A stretch of DNA of 64,000 bases. It comes from Gigantopelta aegis (Eukaryota; Mollusca; Gastropoda; Neomphalida; Peltospiridae). The notes under the pieces are model-generated. The model saw nothing but the letters and a program-made list of their open reading frames with translations, did not search any database and was not told the origin of the DNA. The position numbers and the translations under genes were made by a program. Positions 54,861 to 64,000 of the stretch are shown in pieces (position 1 is the first letter of the stretch; the number at the start of each line of letters is the position of its first letter). The DNA is taken from the NCBI RefSeq assembly GCF_016097555.1, contig NC_054706.1, forward strand, positions 72,866,380 through 72,930,379, written 5' to 3'.

Positions 54861-55097
54861 CCATTGTACTGTCATAACTAAAAACTGCAATATCTACATC
54901 CCAAGACTTCCCATAATGTTATAAATAACAAAATTAATTAACGTCTAGATACTTTCAGCATTTTTCTTTTTATATAGTATAAACTATTTTCCCAAATTTG
55001 AGGTTTTGCTCCAACATTAATTAGGGGGGCAGTTGCTCCCCCTCCCACCTCTCTGTCTCTTAGCTTATGCATCTGTGTGCTGACACAAATTTCCGAT

Positions 55098-55455
55098 CTT
55101 GCAGCAGATGAGAGAAAATTTGCTATGTTTTGACAATGCCATACACATATTTCAGATCTTGCAGCAGATGAGAGAAAATCTGCTATGTTTTGACAATGCC
55201 ATACACATATTTCAGATCTTGCAGCAGATGAGAGAAAATCTGCTATGTTTTGACAATGCCATACACATATTTCAGATCTTGCAGCAGATGAGAGAAAATC
55301 TGCTATGTTTTGACAATGCCATACACATATTTCAGATCTTGCAGCAGATGACAGAAAATCTGCTATGTTTTGACAATGCCATACACATATTTCAGATCTT
55401 GCAGCAGATGAGAGAAAATCTGCTATGTTTTGACAATGCCATACACATATTCAGT
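55098..55455 (+). repeat. 60-bp tandem repeat, 6 copies
   Basis: Unit GCAGCAGATGAGAGAAAATC, TGCTATGTTTTGACAATGCC, ATACACATATTTCAGATCTT. Copies are nearly identical. The 60-bp length keeps one frame open (QQMRENLLCFDNAIHIFQIL repeated), but there is no other sign of a gene. Confidence 0.95.
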
Positions 55456-56087
55456 ATGTTGGGCCTTATTTGTTTTAGTCTGAAAACCACAAGTACACAG
55501 ATGAAAAAGAAATAAAATTTCTGGAATTCTGGATTTTAACAATAATGTAATGAATAAAATACTCACACTAACCTACTCTTTAAACCCTACAGTGTTTTTC
55601 AACATTTGTGCCTATTGTTATTTTTCCCCCTTGTTCCTACCTAATAATAACTCAGATTAATAACTGAAGAAGAAAGTACAGGTCATCTTTTTGAGAGATT
55701 TGTAAAATCCTTGCTGTCCTTAAAACAACACAATGTGGATGTTTACTATCCATGTGAACGTTTTTGGAGTAACTCTTTTGTGAACATTTAGGGTGGTGGG
55801 GTTCATTTCAACTAGTGGCCCACGACTGGTATATTCAAGACAAAGATGTGTTCTGTCTGTGTTGGGGAAATTACATACAAAAGATCCCTCCGTGTTGAAT
55901 GATATGATCACCTTATACATGACAACAGAGGTCTGTTCAGGAGGGCGAGCGATCGCGGTTGCTCGCTAGACTGGTGTTTGCACCTGACGTTAGAAAAATG
56001 TGATGTGATACAAGACAATAGTACCAGCAGTCAAACTGTTCGCGAGCACACAGCCTGAACATGCTACTTGTTTCTTCTCATTTTGTA

Positions 56088-56363
56088 GACAAACTGTTCA
56101 TGGGCATCGGAAGATGGCAGCAACTGGAGTGGCCCGTTTTTGTATTAAGTCAGCTTTCATACAGGAGGGGGATACATAATGTTGACAGTTTGGAATGGGC
56201 TCGTGCCCCTTACCCCAACTTAGGATTCCTGTGTTGTCACCATAACCAGTCTTCTTTGGCTGTAGAAAGCATACCGACGCTCACTTCTCTGGGAAATAGT
56301 CTTAACACCAGTGATAGCTGTAGTTTAAAATATATAGACGTGTCTTTAAGGCTTATTCACTAA
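56088..56363 (+). other. Possible decayed MAM-like exon
   Basis: After a possible acceptor (CATTTTGTAG) one frame reads TNCSWASEDGSNWSG and later GGGYIM; a different frame then gives DSLEWARAPYPNLGF. The order loosely recalls a MAM domain (C-W...GGGYYM) with a frameshift. Weak evidence; it may be chance. Confidence 0.15.
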
Positions 56364-56379
56364 TAGTCGATCTGAGGTA

Positions 56380-57130
56380 ACCTGTCAGGTAAATCCTGTT
56401 TGGCATTACCAGCGTTTCTCGTTGATCAAATGAAATGTCATCTGGACGTACACACATTAACACTGGCTTTGGTTAGATTTGAAGTCGGCATTCAACACAG
56501 TGCCTTCAGGCTTGACATGGGTCTTCTGACTGTTTGCTGAACGTTATAGTAGCATTGTGCTGAAGATTCTAACATTCTGAAGAAAGGATACGGGAGATTT
56601 CGGTTCTTTAAGGAGTCTGATTTTGTGTAAGAATGTTCAGGGCTTAGATTGTAGGAGAAAGGGTCCGGATACGGCATGTCTGCAAAATGGGCAAAACGTT
56701 GTTGGCCTTAGATGGCAAGGAATCACGTGTCGGACTATTTAAAGTTCATGATTTCTAGGAGCAATTGTCGTGGATATGCTTCAAACCATCTTAGAATTAA
56801 CTTGTGCCACAATCACACACCTCATGTGTACAAAAAGCAGGACCCGCCCTGTCAATTGCCAAATTTGCCAAATAATTTTTATAAAATAAAATGGTTACAA
56901 CATTTAGTATTTGCCAAATAAAATATTCTTTAAATGAACTACATTTTAATAATTTTTTTAGGAAATACTGTACATATGTATGAAAAAAAAGAAGAAAGAA
57001 AAAAATGGCTAAACCAAAATTTGTTCCAGTGTGAGCCCAGAAAAAGATGTCAACAAGTGGAAGGGATCCGTTATGTTTTCCTTGCTGTATGTTGACGTTT
57101 ATTCGTGACATTTAACTGCAAATGGTCGAG
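56380..57130. other. Intergenic, nothing recognised
   Basis: A segment near 56860-57040 (AATTTGCCAAATAATTTTTA, then AAATACTGTACATATGTATG) resembles 6.94-7.08 kb (TTAATAATTTTCAAAGAGAT...), suggesting an old dispersed repeat. No gene supported. Confidence 0.4.
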
Positions 57131-57142
57131 TCTGTAAGCAAT

Positions 57143-57460
57143 GAAAGTTTGTTTTGTTCAACGACACCACTAGAGCACATTGATTTATTAATCATCGGCT
57201 ATTGGATGTCAGATAGTTGGTAATTTTAACATATGGTCTTAGAGACGAAACTCGGTGAATGTTTTCATTAGTAGCAAGAAATCTTTTATATGCACATCGC
57301 ACAGACAGGATATCATACTACATACAACGATCATTGATATACCGGTCGTGATGCACTGGTTGGAACGAGAAATAGCCCAAATGGGTTCATAGACGGAGAT
57401 CGATCCCAGATCGACCGCGCATCAAGCGAGCGCTTTACCACTGTGCTACGTCAGGCCCCC
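57143..57460 (-). mobile_element. SINE, family B tail and family A-like head
   Basis: Reversed: tail TTTGTTTTGTTCAACGACAC, TCATCGGCTATTGGATGTC, then body and a family A-type head ATCGATCCCAGATCGACC and ACCACTGTGCTACGTC. Confidence 0.8.
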
Positions 57461-57531
57461 GTAAGGAATTGAAGTAACGAATTTGTGTGCGTTTGTTAAT
57501 TAGTGTATAAATAAGTGCATTGTGTGGAATT

Positions 57532-57915
57532 CATGGGCGGATCCAGGAAATATTTTTAGGGGGGGACCAAAAAAGAAGGGCACATTGACTCGTCAAAAGG
57601 GCACCTTACTACAAGTTTTGATATTTACAATTAATATGAATTCCTATAGTTCTACGTCATAATATACTAGCAATAATGAAGTAAATTGGCGTCACTCGCG
57701 TTAGAACCTCAATGGGGCCCCATTGAGACTCAATAACACAGACACATATCTGCAAGCTTGCGCATGTACACAAAAATCTTGATTTCATTTATCTACAATA
57801 TAATTATTGTTTACTTAAAAAAAAAAAAAATCTACAAACAAAAAGGGCACTTGGGACATTTTGAGGGCACTTGAACAATTTTTGGGGGGGACGCGTCCCC
57901 TTGGATCCGCCCATG
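57532..57915. mobile_element. MITE with CATGGGCGGATCCA inverted ends
   Basis: 384 bp, ends CATGGGCGGATCCAGG and CTTGGATCCGCCCATG, flanked by GAATT. The interior repeats AAGGGCAC motifs in both orientations. Confidence 0.85.
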
Positions 57916-58054
57916 GAATTGCGCGTTTGTCTACTGGTAGGAAAATATTGGATTGTTCGAACGCTGGTTAATTTAGATGCATAACAGATCATGTAATCCG
58001 GTAAATCGGATGAAAATATATGTAAAAGAAAAATCGTGATGTTGAAAGAAAGAC

Positions 58055-58101
<47 letters not shown>
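58055..58101. repeat. (AT)n microsatellite
   Basis: Alternating TA tract continuing into imperfect ATGTATAT repeats to about 58140. Confidence 0.95.
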
Positions 58102-58104
<3 letters not shown>

Positions 58105-58144
58105 GTATATATTATGTATATATATATGTATATATGTGTATAGT

Positions 58145-59195
58145 GAAATGAAAACACGCTTTAATGGATTCACATTTAACTGTTCTTTATCGATCACGGA
58201 TATTATTGTATTTACCACTGTACACTGAATAGCCTGTGAACTTCATGCTTTGATCAAATAAATAAGTACAATGAGCCTATTAACTGTGTTATTTATTATA
58301 TTATTTACAGCCACAATTTAGTAATATCAATAGACAAATGTGGCACTGTATAGGAATGATCGTATAACTATTAAATTTAATGGATAAATGTAGCATTGAA
58401 TGAGACTAAAGGTGTGCAAGTCCATTAGTCGTTTATTTGTGGGATTCACTCGTTAATTATCTACTAATGTGAAAAGTAAACGAAAGCATGTTTATTCTGT
58501 TCGCACTAACTAGACTGGTGTGTTGAAAATTTATTTAAGGTTATATTTGTAATATAATAAAAAAATTTTTTAATCCCATCTAAAATTAGTAAGATTATGT
58601 ACTTTCCTTTAAAGCTGTCGTGACCTTTCTGCATTTCGAAGTTTACGAAATTATTTTGATATTGATAACACACTAAAAACCGTCAGCATATGAGATATAT
58701 GGGGGAGTGCCTAGTGGGCTGCAACCCTTCCACGACTAGGGGATTTAGTATATATTTTTTCCAGGTCAGATCCTAAATGTGGCCTTGTGAACAAATTATT
58801 TTCGACCTCCCTACCCCCAATCTCAGTAAAGTTATCACGTGTGCCAATGATAATAAACATCTGGTGCAAGTCTATGTTCTTGTTTCTAGTGCTGTTTAAT
58901 ACGACGTGCTCTTCCAACCATGGAAGCAGTAGCTCGGCTTTGTTAATCTGACACTTTTATTTCATTAACTCATAGATGTCGGATCAGTCACGTTTCGTAC
59001 ATGTTCTAACGTAAAAATTAACGAATATTGAAAAAAAAATTCAATTGACCAACATTAGATCGATATTATTGTTAGCATTTAAAAAAAAAAAAAAAACAGT
59101 TTCATCAGCAGTTTATTCAAGAACATTCGAAATACAAGACGGAATAGTGAAACAAAGTTGTGGACTATAAATTTATTTTAACAAATTACTGTGCA
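58145..59195. other. Upstream region of the GPCR gene, nothing recognised
   Basis: AT-rich. A small minus-strand frame (58711-58917) has no coding support. The in-frame stop TGA at 59148-59150 bounds the GPCR frame. Confidence 0.45.
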
Positions 59196-60143
59196 ATGAT
59201 GATGGACAACGATACTATTTTAGACACCGCGATTACGCATTTTGAAACCATTTTTATTGTCATTTCCGTTGTGATGCTGCTAGTCATTTGCTTCGGAAAT
59301 GCCCTGACTCTCGTGGCGGTTTGGAGAACCAAACAGCTCCGAACAGTCGCCAGTATATACATTGTCTCCCTTGCCGTGATCGACACGATGATCGGGATTG
59401 GCCAGTCAATCCGGAATTTTGTCTTTCTGTGGTCACAAAACGTGCTTGACGATCATCTGGTTTTCTGTGCATTCATATTGATCTTCCTGCCTATCCTTGT
59501 TTCTATTTCGGGATTTTGCATGGTCCTTATAGCCATCGACAGATACATCTTCATTCTGCACCCTCTGAGGTACGAATATCTCCTGACGCCAAAAAGGGCG
59601 GGAATTGCAATCGGAACCATCTGGGTGGTCGTTCCGACAATCTGCTGTAGCAGCGTTCATCTGGACTTCCGGAATGGTTGCACCAACGACATGCTCACCA
59701 GAAACACGCTTTATGTCGTCTTGGGCATCATTTTCTTTGCGGTGATTTCCATTTCTATAATATTTTTGTATACTCGAATTCTGATCGTGGCCAGACGACA
59801 CATTCGCAACATACACTCGAGCTCGTCGATCGAGAGGAACGCCATCTTGGGTCCTCAGAAGACTTGGAAGCTGATCAAACACTTCTTGGTGGTCTTTGGA
59901 ATCTTCTTCGTCTGCTGGCTGCCAACAATAATAAACAGTGTAATTAGTTATTTTGGAGAAATGGAGCCGTGGTTCTTGATTGCCAGTTATGTGCTTATTT
60001 TACTGAATTCTAGTACTAACTTTCTCGTGTACGCGTGGATGAACAGATTGTACAGAGAGGCCTTCAAGAACCTACTGTGTTGTAATCAGTCAAGCGTGAG
60101 TTTTGATACCACAACTGGAACAATACAGAGGACTGCTTGGTAA
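59196..60143 (+). CDS. Class A (rhodopsin-like) G protein-coupled receptor, intronless, orphan
   Basis: 315 aa single-exon gene. The first ATG is at 59196 (three ATGs in a row); the frame opens a little upstream only with a non-ATG codon after a TGA. Seven membrane segments are evident. TM1 has FGNALTLVAVW, TM2 SLAVID (LAxxD), TM3 starts with a Cys (LVFCAF) and ends IDRY (the DRY switch). A Cys in the second outer loop (RNGCTND) can pair with it. TM6 has FFVCWLPTI (CWxP). TM7 reads NSSTNFLVYAW, so the NPxxY Pro is replaced by Phe. Helix 8 MNRLYREAFKNLLCC has Cys residues suited to palmitoylation. The N-terminus is short and there is no signal peptide. Family looks amine/peptide-type, but the ligand cannot be assigned. 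Confidence 0.93.
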   Translation: MMMDNDTILDTAITHFETIFIVISVVMLLVICFGNALTLVAVWRTKQLRTVASIYIVSLAVIDTMIGIGQSIRNFVFLWSQNVLDDHLVFCAFILIFLPILVSISGFCMVLIAIDRYIFILHPLRYEYLLTPKRAGIAIGTIWVVVPTICCSSVHLDFRNGCTNDMLTRNTLYVVLGIIFFAVISISIIFLYTRILIVARRHIRNIHSSSSIERNAILGPQKTWKLIKHFLVVFGIFFVCWLPTIINSVISYFGEMEPWFLIASYVLILLNSSTNFLVYAWMNRLYREAFKNLLCCNQSSVSFDTTTGTIQRTAW

Positions 60144-60282
60144 CTCGAATAATTTGTGTTCTGACCATACCTTGTTCCTACTTGAAGAAATTAGTTCATG
60201 CGGCGAGTGTTTGTTCTTTAAAAAATTGACAAAATTACACAGAATTTTAATTTGCCATATCTTATTCACATGATAATAATGT

Positions 60283-60288
60283 AATAAA
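60283..60288 (+). promoter_or_regulatory. Candidate poly(A) signal of the GPCR gene
   Basis: AATAAA 140 nt after the stop codon, the first canonical hexamer downstream. Confidence 0.5.
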
Positions 60289-60789
60289 AGTGGTCCGGTA
60301 ATGTAATAACTGCTTTAATTATTTATGTTAATACGTTTAGCTCTTTCAGTTTTCTTTAGAAGGCATGTAAATCTAAACGACAAACCGTTATCCACAATTA
60401 ACACCGTATCGTTGCACAATACAGAATCGAATAGGTATTTGGAAAAATAGGGATTGATTCATGAATCTCTGTCTAGTGTTCTCTACGACAATACATCATT
60501 GCACCGCCCCCCCCCCCCCCCCCCAAAAAGGACTGCCACTCCAGACTAGGTTACTAAATCAAAATGAGCACAGGACATTGGAGTAAATATAACTGTGATG
60601 ACATACACTAATGAATCACTGTGGTGATAGCAGGTGTTCGCGAAAGGTGAGCATTTCCTTCCCCACCGGTGACACCCAATTGCCGACGTATTTTTCATGC
60701 TGGGGTATCGTTAAACATCTATTCTATTCTATTCCGTCATGAGAACTGCTAAGAGTAGTAGGCAGGCCTGTATGGGGTCATGACCTACT

Positions 60790-61095
60790 TTCCCGTGATC
60801 ACGTGACCTTGGTAGGAGACTGGGCTTTTGTGTAGGAAACAATGGCCTTTGTATAGGGGGGTGCAGGTGTCTGACCTTGGTAGGAGACAATGGGCTTGGT
60901 ATAGACAATGGTCTTTTGTGTAGGAAACAATGGCCTTTGTATAGGGGGGGGGGGGGGTGCAGGTGTCTGACCTCGGTAGGAAACAATGGCCTTTGTGTAG
61001 GAGACAATGGCACAATGGCCTTTGTATAGGAGACAATGGCCATGGAGGAAACAATGGCCTTTGTGTAGGAGACAATGACCTTGGTGCAGGTGTGC
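60790..61095. repeat. Irregular minisatellite (GGAGACAATGGCCTTTGT)
   Basis: Many diverged copies of AGGA(A/G)ACAATGGCCTTTGTGT with a longer block (TGCAGGTGTCTGACCT...) occurring twice. A G run lies at 60946-60957. Several spurious minus-strand frames (SYTKAIVSY) cross it. Confidence 0.9.
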
Positions 61096-61099
61096 GATC

Positions 61100-61690
61100 A
61101 TGGTGTATTCAATTCAATGTATTGCATATTACCAAACAAACTGGTGTCAGCAAACAAATAAAAGCAAAGAAACAACAACAATTAATAATAACAATATGTA
61201 TAGGCCAGGTGTAAGTGACGTTGATGTTGGTTTTGGCTGCATTGTATAACGTCTATTGTGTTGTTGTATTTTTGTATTCACAGTGGACATAGACGTGAAT
61301 GTTTTTTCACAGTGTTTTATTCTAGAAACCCAAAACAATAGCCGTTAAAATATGTCTCGTGGGGAAAGACTGTAACTGTTTGCTGACTGTTTGGTTTAAA
61401 GTGAGGCTTTCATGTCGCCAGACAAAATGCGTGTGTGATGATTTTTATTCATTTGTATTTCTTTAGCACATTGTCGACGTTTTCTTTGTTGCCGTCATTC
61501 AGCCATTCATTCAGCCATTCATTCATTCGCTTTATAATAGAGTAGTACTTTATCAGACCTCTTCATCAGCCCTCATACAAAGGCATTTTATTACACCTCT
61601 CCGAGTGTTATGAAACCAGGTGAACTGCAAAAGACATACCGACGCGTGCCCGTCTTAAGTAGCAGAATAAATTTGTTATGGTATGCACAC
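61100..61690. other. Intergenic, nothing recognised
   Basis: AT-rich with a short CATTCATTCAGC repeat at about 61496-61530. No gene supported. Confidence 0.45.
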
Positions 61691-61697
61691 TGACCGT

Positions 61698-61865
61698 GAA
61701 AGTTTGTTTGTGTTTAGCGACATCACTAGAGGACATTGATTTATGAATCATCGGTTATTGGATGAAAAACATAATTTTTACAGTTTTAGAGAGGAAACCC
61801 GCTACATTTTTTCCATGAGTAGCAAGGATCTTTTATATACACAATCTCATACCCCTTATGGGGCC
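61698..61865 (-). mobile_element. SINE family B, partial
   Basis: Reversed tail AGTTTGTTTGTGTTTAGCGA, TCATCGGTTATTGGATGA, then GAGGAAACCCGCTACATTTT. The head is lost. Confidence 0.75.
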
Positions 61866-62039
61866 AGTATTTCATAATTAAACACAAACGTTTTGTGCGT
61901 GTGTGCGTGTGTGTGTGAAACACTACAGCCCATTCCTATGAAGAAAGAACGCGTGACTGCAACTCAACGCTCCAACCTAACCTATGCTCTTTTAACTACA
62001 TTTTAAACACGAGTATTTCCCAAGAGTACAAGCCTTTAT

Positions 62040-62185
62040 AGACAACCAGTGTATTATGTCTGGTATATCAAAGGCCGTGGTATGTGCTGTCCTGTACACA
62101 CAACTCTTGCTACTATAAAGTAGCGGCAGAAATATTCAATCACAAATCTAGTTATAGAGTAGAATACACAAAAAACAAACGCAAT
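62040..62185 (-). repeat. Duplicated SINE-like segment, copy 1
   Basis: About 130 bp containing CCAGTGTATTATGTCTGGTA and ACAACTCTTGCTACTATAAA, with a near-identical second copy at 62576-62735 on the other side of the GA tract. The body resembles reversed SINE A sequence. Confidence 0.8.
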
Positions 62186-62186
<1 letters not shown>

Positions 62187-62271
<85 letters not shown>

Positions 62272-62290
62272 TAGACAGAGAAAGAGAGCT

Positions 62291-62341
<51 letters not shown>

Positions 62342-62365
62342 GGAGGGAGGGAGGGAGGGAGGGAG
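62187..62365. repeat. (GA)n microsatellite with (GGGA)n end
   Basis: About 150 bp of GA interrupted near 62265-62295, then GGGA repeats to about 62365. It produces Arg-Glu or Ser-Leu nonsense frames. Confidence 0.98.
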
Positions 62366-62575
62366 AGATGTCACACGTGATTAATCCATTAGTGTAAGTC
62401 GGCGACACGCGCGCCGCCATGGGTTTAACAAGTAATACGTGTTAACCAAAGGGAAATAGCTGCATTTTTAAACAGAACATTTCTCTAGAGTACTAGCCTT
62501 CGTACAGGACTTTTTAATTACCAACTGGGTAAATACAGTGATCAATCTAGGATCGATCCCCATCGATGGCCAAAT

Positions 62576-62735
62576 AGGCTATAGCCAACCAGTGCATTAT
62601 GTCTGGTATATCAAAGGCCGTGGTATGTGATGTCCTGTGCACACAACTCTTGCTACTATAAAGTAGCGGTAGAAATATCCAATCACAAATCAAGTCATGG
62701 AGTAAAAAAACCCACAAAAAACCGCAATGGTTTGG
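62576..62735 (-). repeat. Duplicated SINE-like segment, copy 2
   Basis: Matches 62040-62185 through ATAAAGTAGCGG and AACCGCAATGGTT, then ends in a T run. Confidence 0.8.
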
Positions 62736-62859
62736 GGGGTTTTTTTTTTTTTTTCTAAAGTACAATCGCTGGTCTCTCTAGAGACAACTACACATGCAAT
62801 GGACACACATTGGGTTACATCGAGAGGCCTTAAGGGCGACATGTGAATAATATGAGTGT

Positions 62860-64000
62860 TCATTTCTCGTCATCTTCGTGCTCATCATCAGTATCCTCAT
62901 CGTCGGTATCGTCGTCGTCTTGTTCGTCCAAATATTCACCGATCCAGGAACGATACTGATTTAATTTAGAACGAATCTGTGGTCTGAGATCTCTGTCTGG
63001 ATTCACAAACTGAAGAATTTTCCTGGTATTGGGACCTTTGTCAAAGTAATGCATATAGGTCAGAAAGCGAGAGTACGTATCTTTAAATAACTTCCATTGC
63101 AATGTCTTCATGTTTCTTTCGATGGCATCTTGGGACATGTTTTTTTCTTCGTAGCGTTTCCTCTTGCTTTCGAAATAGTTACGATTGATGTCGAATTCAC
63201 GCTCGATCATCAGACGTACGCCTTCGTTTTCCAGATCGGACGACGGCTCTTCATTTCCCTCCTCGCACGTTTTCACGTGTCGCTGCAAGTCACTCCCATC
63301 TTTAAAGACCAGACCACACGTATCGCAAGACTGCATCCTCTTGACCTTTTTCAGATAGGGCTCTACCTCATCTTCTTCTTCTTCGTCGTCACTTTCGTAG
63401 GCGGGTATGCCTGGTAGTTTTCTCTTGAATGCGTTTCTTTGCATGATTTGCTCGTAGAGCTCCTTCTCCGACGGTAGTTGAAACTCTTCTGAGACATTCG
63501 CCGTTACGCTCGTGCTTATATACCATCCGGATGGCCCCGTCGCTAAACCATTAGGTCGAAGGCGCCAATGTTCGGGCGTGGTCGGTTTTAAGTCCACCAA
63601 GAGATGCCTGTGGGTAGCTTCCTCAAACCGCTGCATGAAATGACGAGTATTTCCAGGATACATCTGCTGTGCCAAGGTTAGGACTTGCTGCTTGTCGATG
63701 GGGTTGTTGAACAGTGCCAGGTAATGACAGTTTCTTCTTTGTGTCGGGTCCTTGCTGTTATAGAGGTTCTGGTTGATGGCAATCACAGAGAGGTTTCTGT
63801 GGTGACTTCCTTCCGTGAACAGATCGGTGATGCGAGGGTCTTTTCCAGCTGTAGACATCAGGTCGTCCAACACGATGAGATTTCTGACTCCTGGATCCAA
63901 ATAACGATCCTTTTCCAAATTCGCAGGTATACCTTGAACAAATTTTACTCGAGCAACCATTTTGATCGTATCATAGAGAGGTTGCCATCGTTTGTAGAGC
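62860..64000 (-). CDS. A32/HerA-type packaging ATPase-like protein of a Polinton/adintovirus-like element, 5' end outside window
   Basis: The open frame continues past the window edge (codons before the first Met at 63960 read LYKRWQPLYDTIK), so the Walker A part lies outside. The visible Walker B-like strand is LIVLDDLM, followed by LFTEGSHHRNLSVIAINQN and a DLKPTTPEHWRLR block, as in FtsK/HerA-like ATPases of Polintons and adintovirus-like elements. After an acidic stretch there is a C2HC-type zinc finger (CDTCGLVF...HVKTC), a basic/helical region and a very acidic tail (DDDDTDDEDTDDEHEDDEK). The visible frame has no disruption. In an animal genome this is most likely an integrated mobile or viral copy. 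No other gene of such an element is recognisable in the window. Confidence 0.7.
   Translation of the reverse strand, partial: LYKRWQPLYDTIKMVARVKFVQGIPANLEKDRYLDPGVRNLIVLDDLMSTAGKDPRITDLFTEGSHHRNLSVIAINQNLYNSKDPTQRRNCHYLALFNNPIDKQQVLTLAQQMYPGNTRHFMQRFEEATHRHLLVDLKPTTPEHWRLRPNGLATGPSGWYISTSVTANVSEEFQLPSEKELYEQIMQRNAFKRKLPGIPAYESDDEEEEDEVEPYLKKVKRMQSCDTCGLVFKDGSDLQRHVKTCEEGNEEPSSDLENEGVRLMIEREFDINRNYFESKRKRYEEKNMSQDAIERNMKTLQWKLFKDTYSRFLTYMHYFDKGPNTRKILQFVNPDRDLRPQIRSKLNQYRSWIGEYLDEQDDDDTDDEDTDDEHEDDEK

Noticed and set aside
55099..55515. 138-codon frame of six identical 20-residue repeats
   Set aside because: Comes from the 60-bp tandem repeat. No splice signals, no flanking coding sequence and no known domain.
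59160..59195. Longer GPCR start giving 12 extra residues
   Set aside because: That start is a GTG codon, not expected in an animal nuclear gene; the first ATG is at 59196.
62054..62384. Ser-Leu-rich and Arg-Glu-rich proteins
   Set aside because: Both strands of a GA microsatellite.

Overview
The window is intron-rich, AT-rich animal DNA, most probably from a mollusc. It carries many copies of a tRNA-headed SINE that I recognise as the kind abundant in gastropod and bivalve genomes, plus many MITE/foldback elements and minisatellites. Genes have small exons with canonical GT-AG introns. A 200-base run of N at 4095-4294 is an assembly gap.

The central gene is a complete RAD54B orthologue on the + strand. 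Its start codon is at 10586 and its stop ends at 53590. I could place 26 coding exons totalling 2721 nt (906 codons plus stop). Every junction keeps frame, and all SNF2 helicase motifs are present in order. The protein should be a nuclear Swi2/Snf2 DNA translocase that works with RAD51 in homologous recombination.

Left flank (1-10.5 kb): SINEs, a 71-bp tandem array (1119-3244), two candidate terminal exons of an unidentified minus-strand gene (3787-3332) whose poly(A) signal lies in the array, more SINEs and simple repeats. RAD54B introns: SINEs, MITEs and long minisatellites (22.9-23.8 kb, 48.8-51.3 kb). Intron 14 (8 kb) holds a nested set of transposons: a pogo/Tigger-like element containing a foldback element, a decayed transposase and a LINE that was itself hit by MITEs. 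Right flank (53.6-64 kb): a 60-bp array, more MITEs, an intronless class A GPCR (59196-60143, +), a GA microsatellite, and at the window edge the 3' part of a virus/Polinton-type packaging ATPase gene on the minus strand.

The most unusual pattern is that four different RAD54B exon boundaries (exons 3, 7, 17 and 23) have been tandemly duplicated together with their splice sites. This gives runs of decoy donors (79-bp x7, 83-bp x4, 92-bp x2) and decoy acceptors (about 100-bp x4). Other arrays start in or touch functional elements: SINE tRNA-like heads, and the poly(A) signal of the minus-strand gene. A SINE with a swapped tRNA-like head and a clear 13-bp target-site duplication sits at 366-725. 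I found no bacterial-type operons, CRISPR arrays or rRNA genes.
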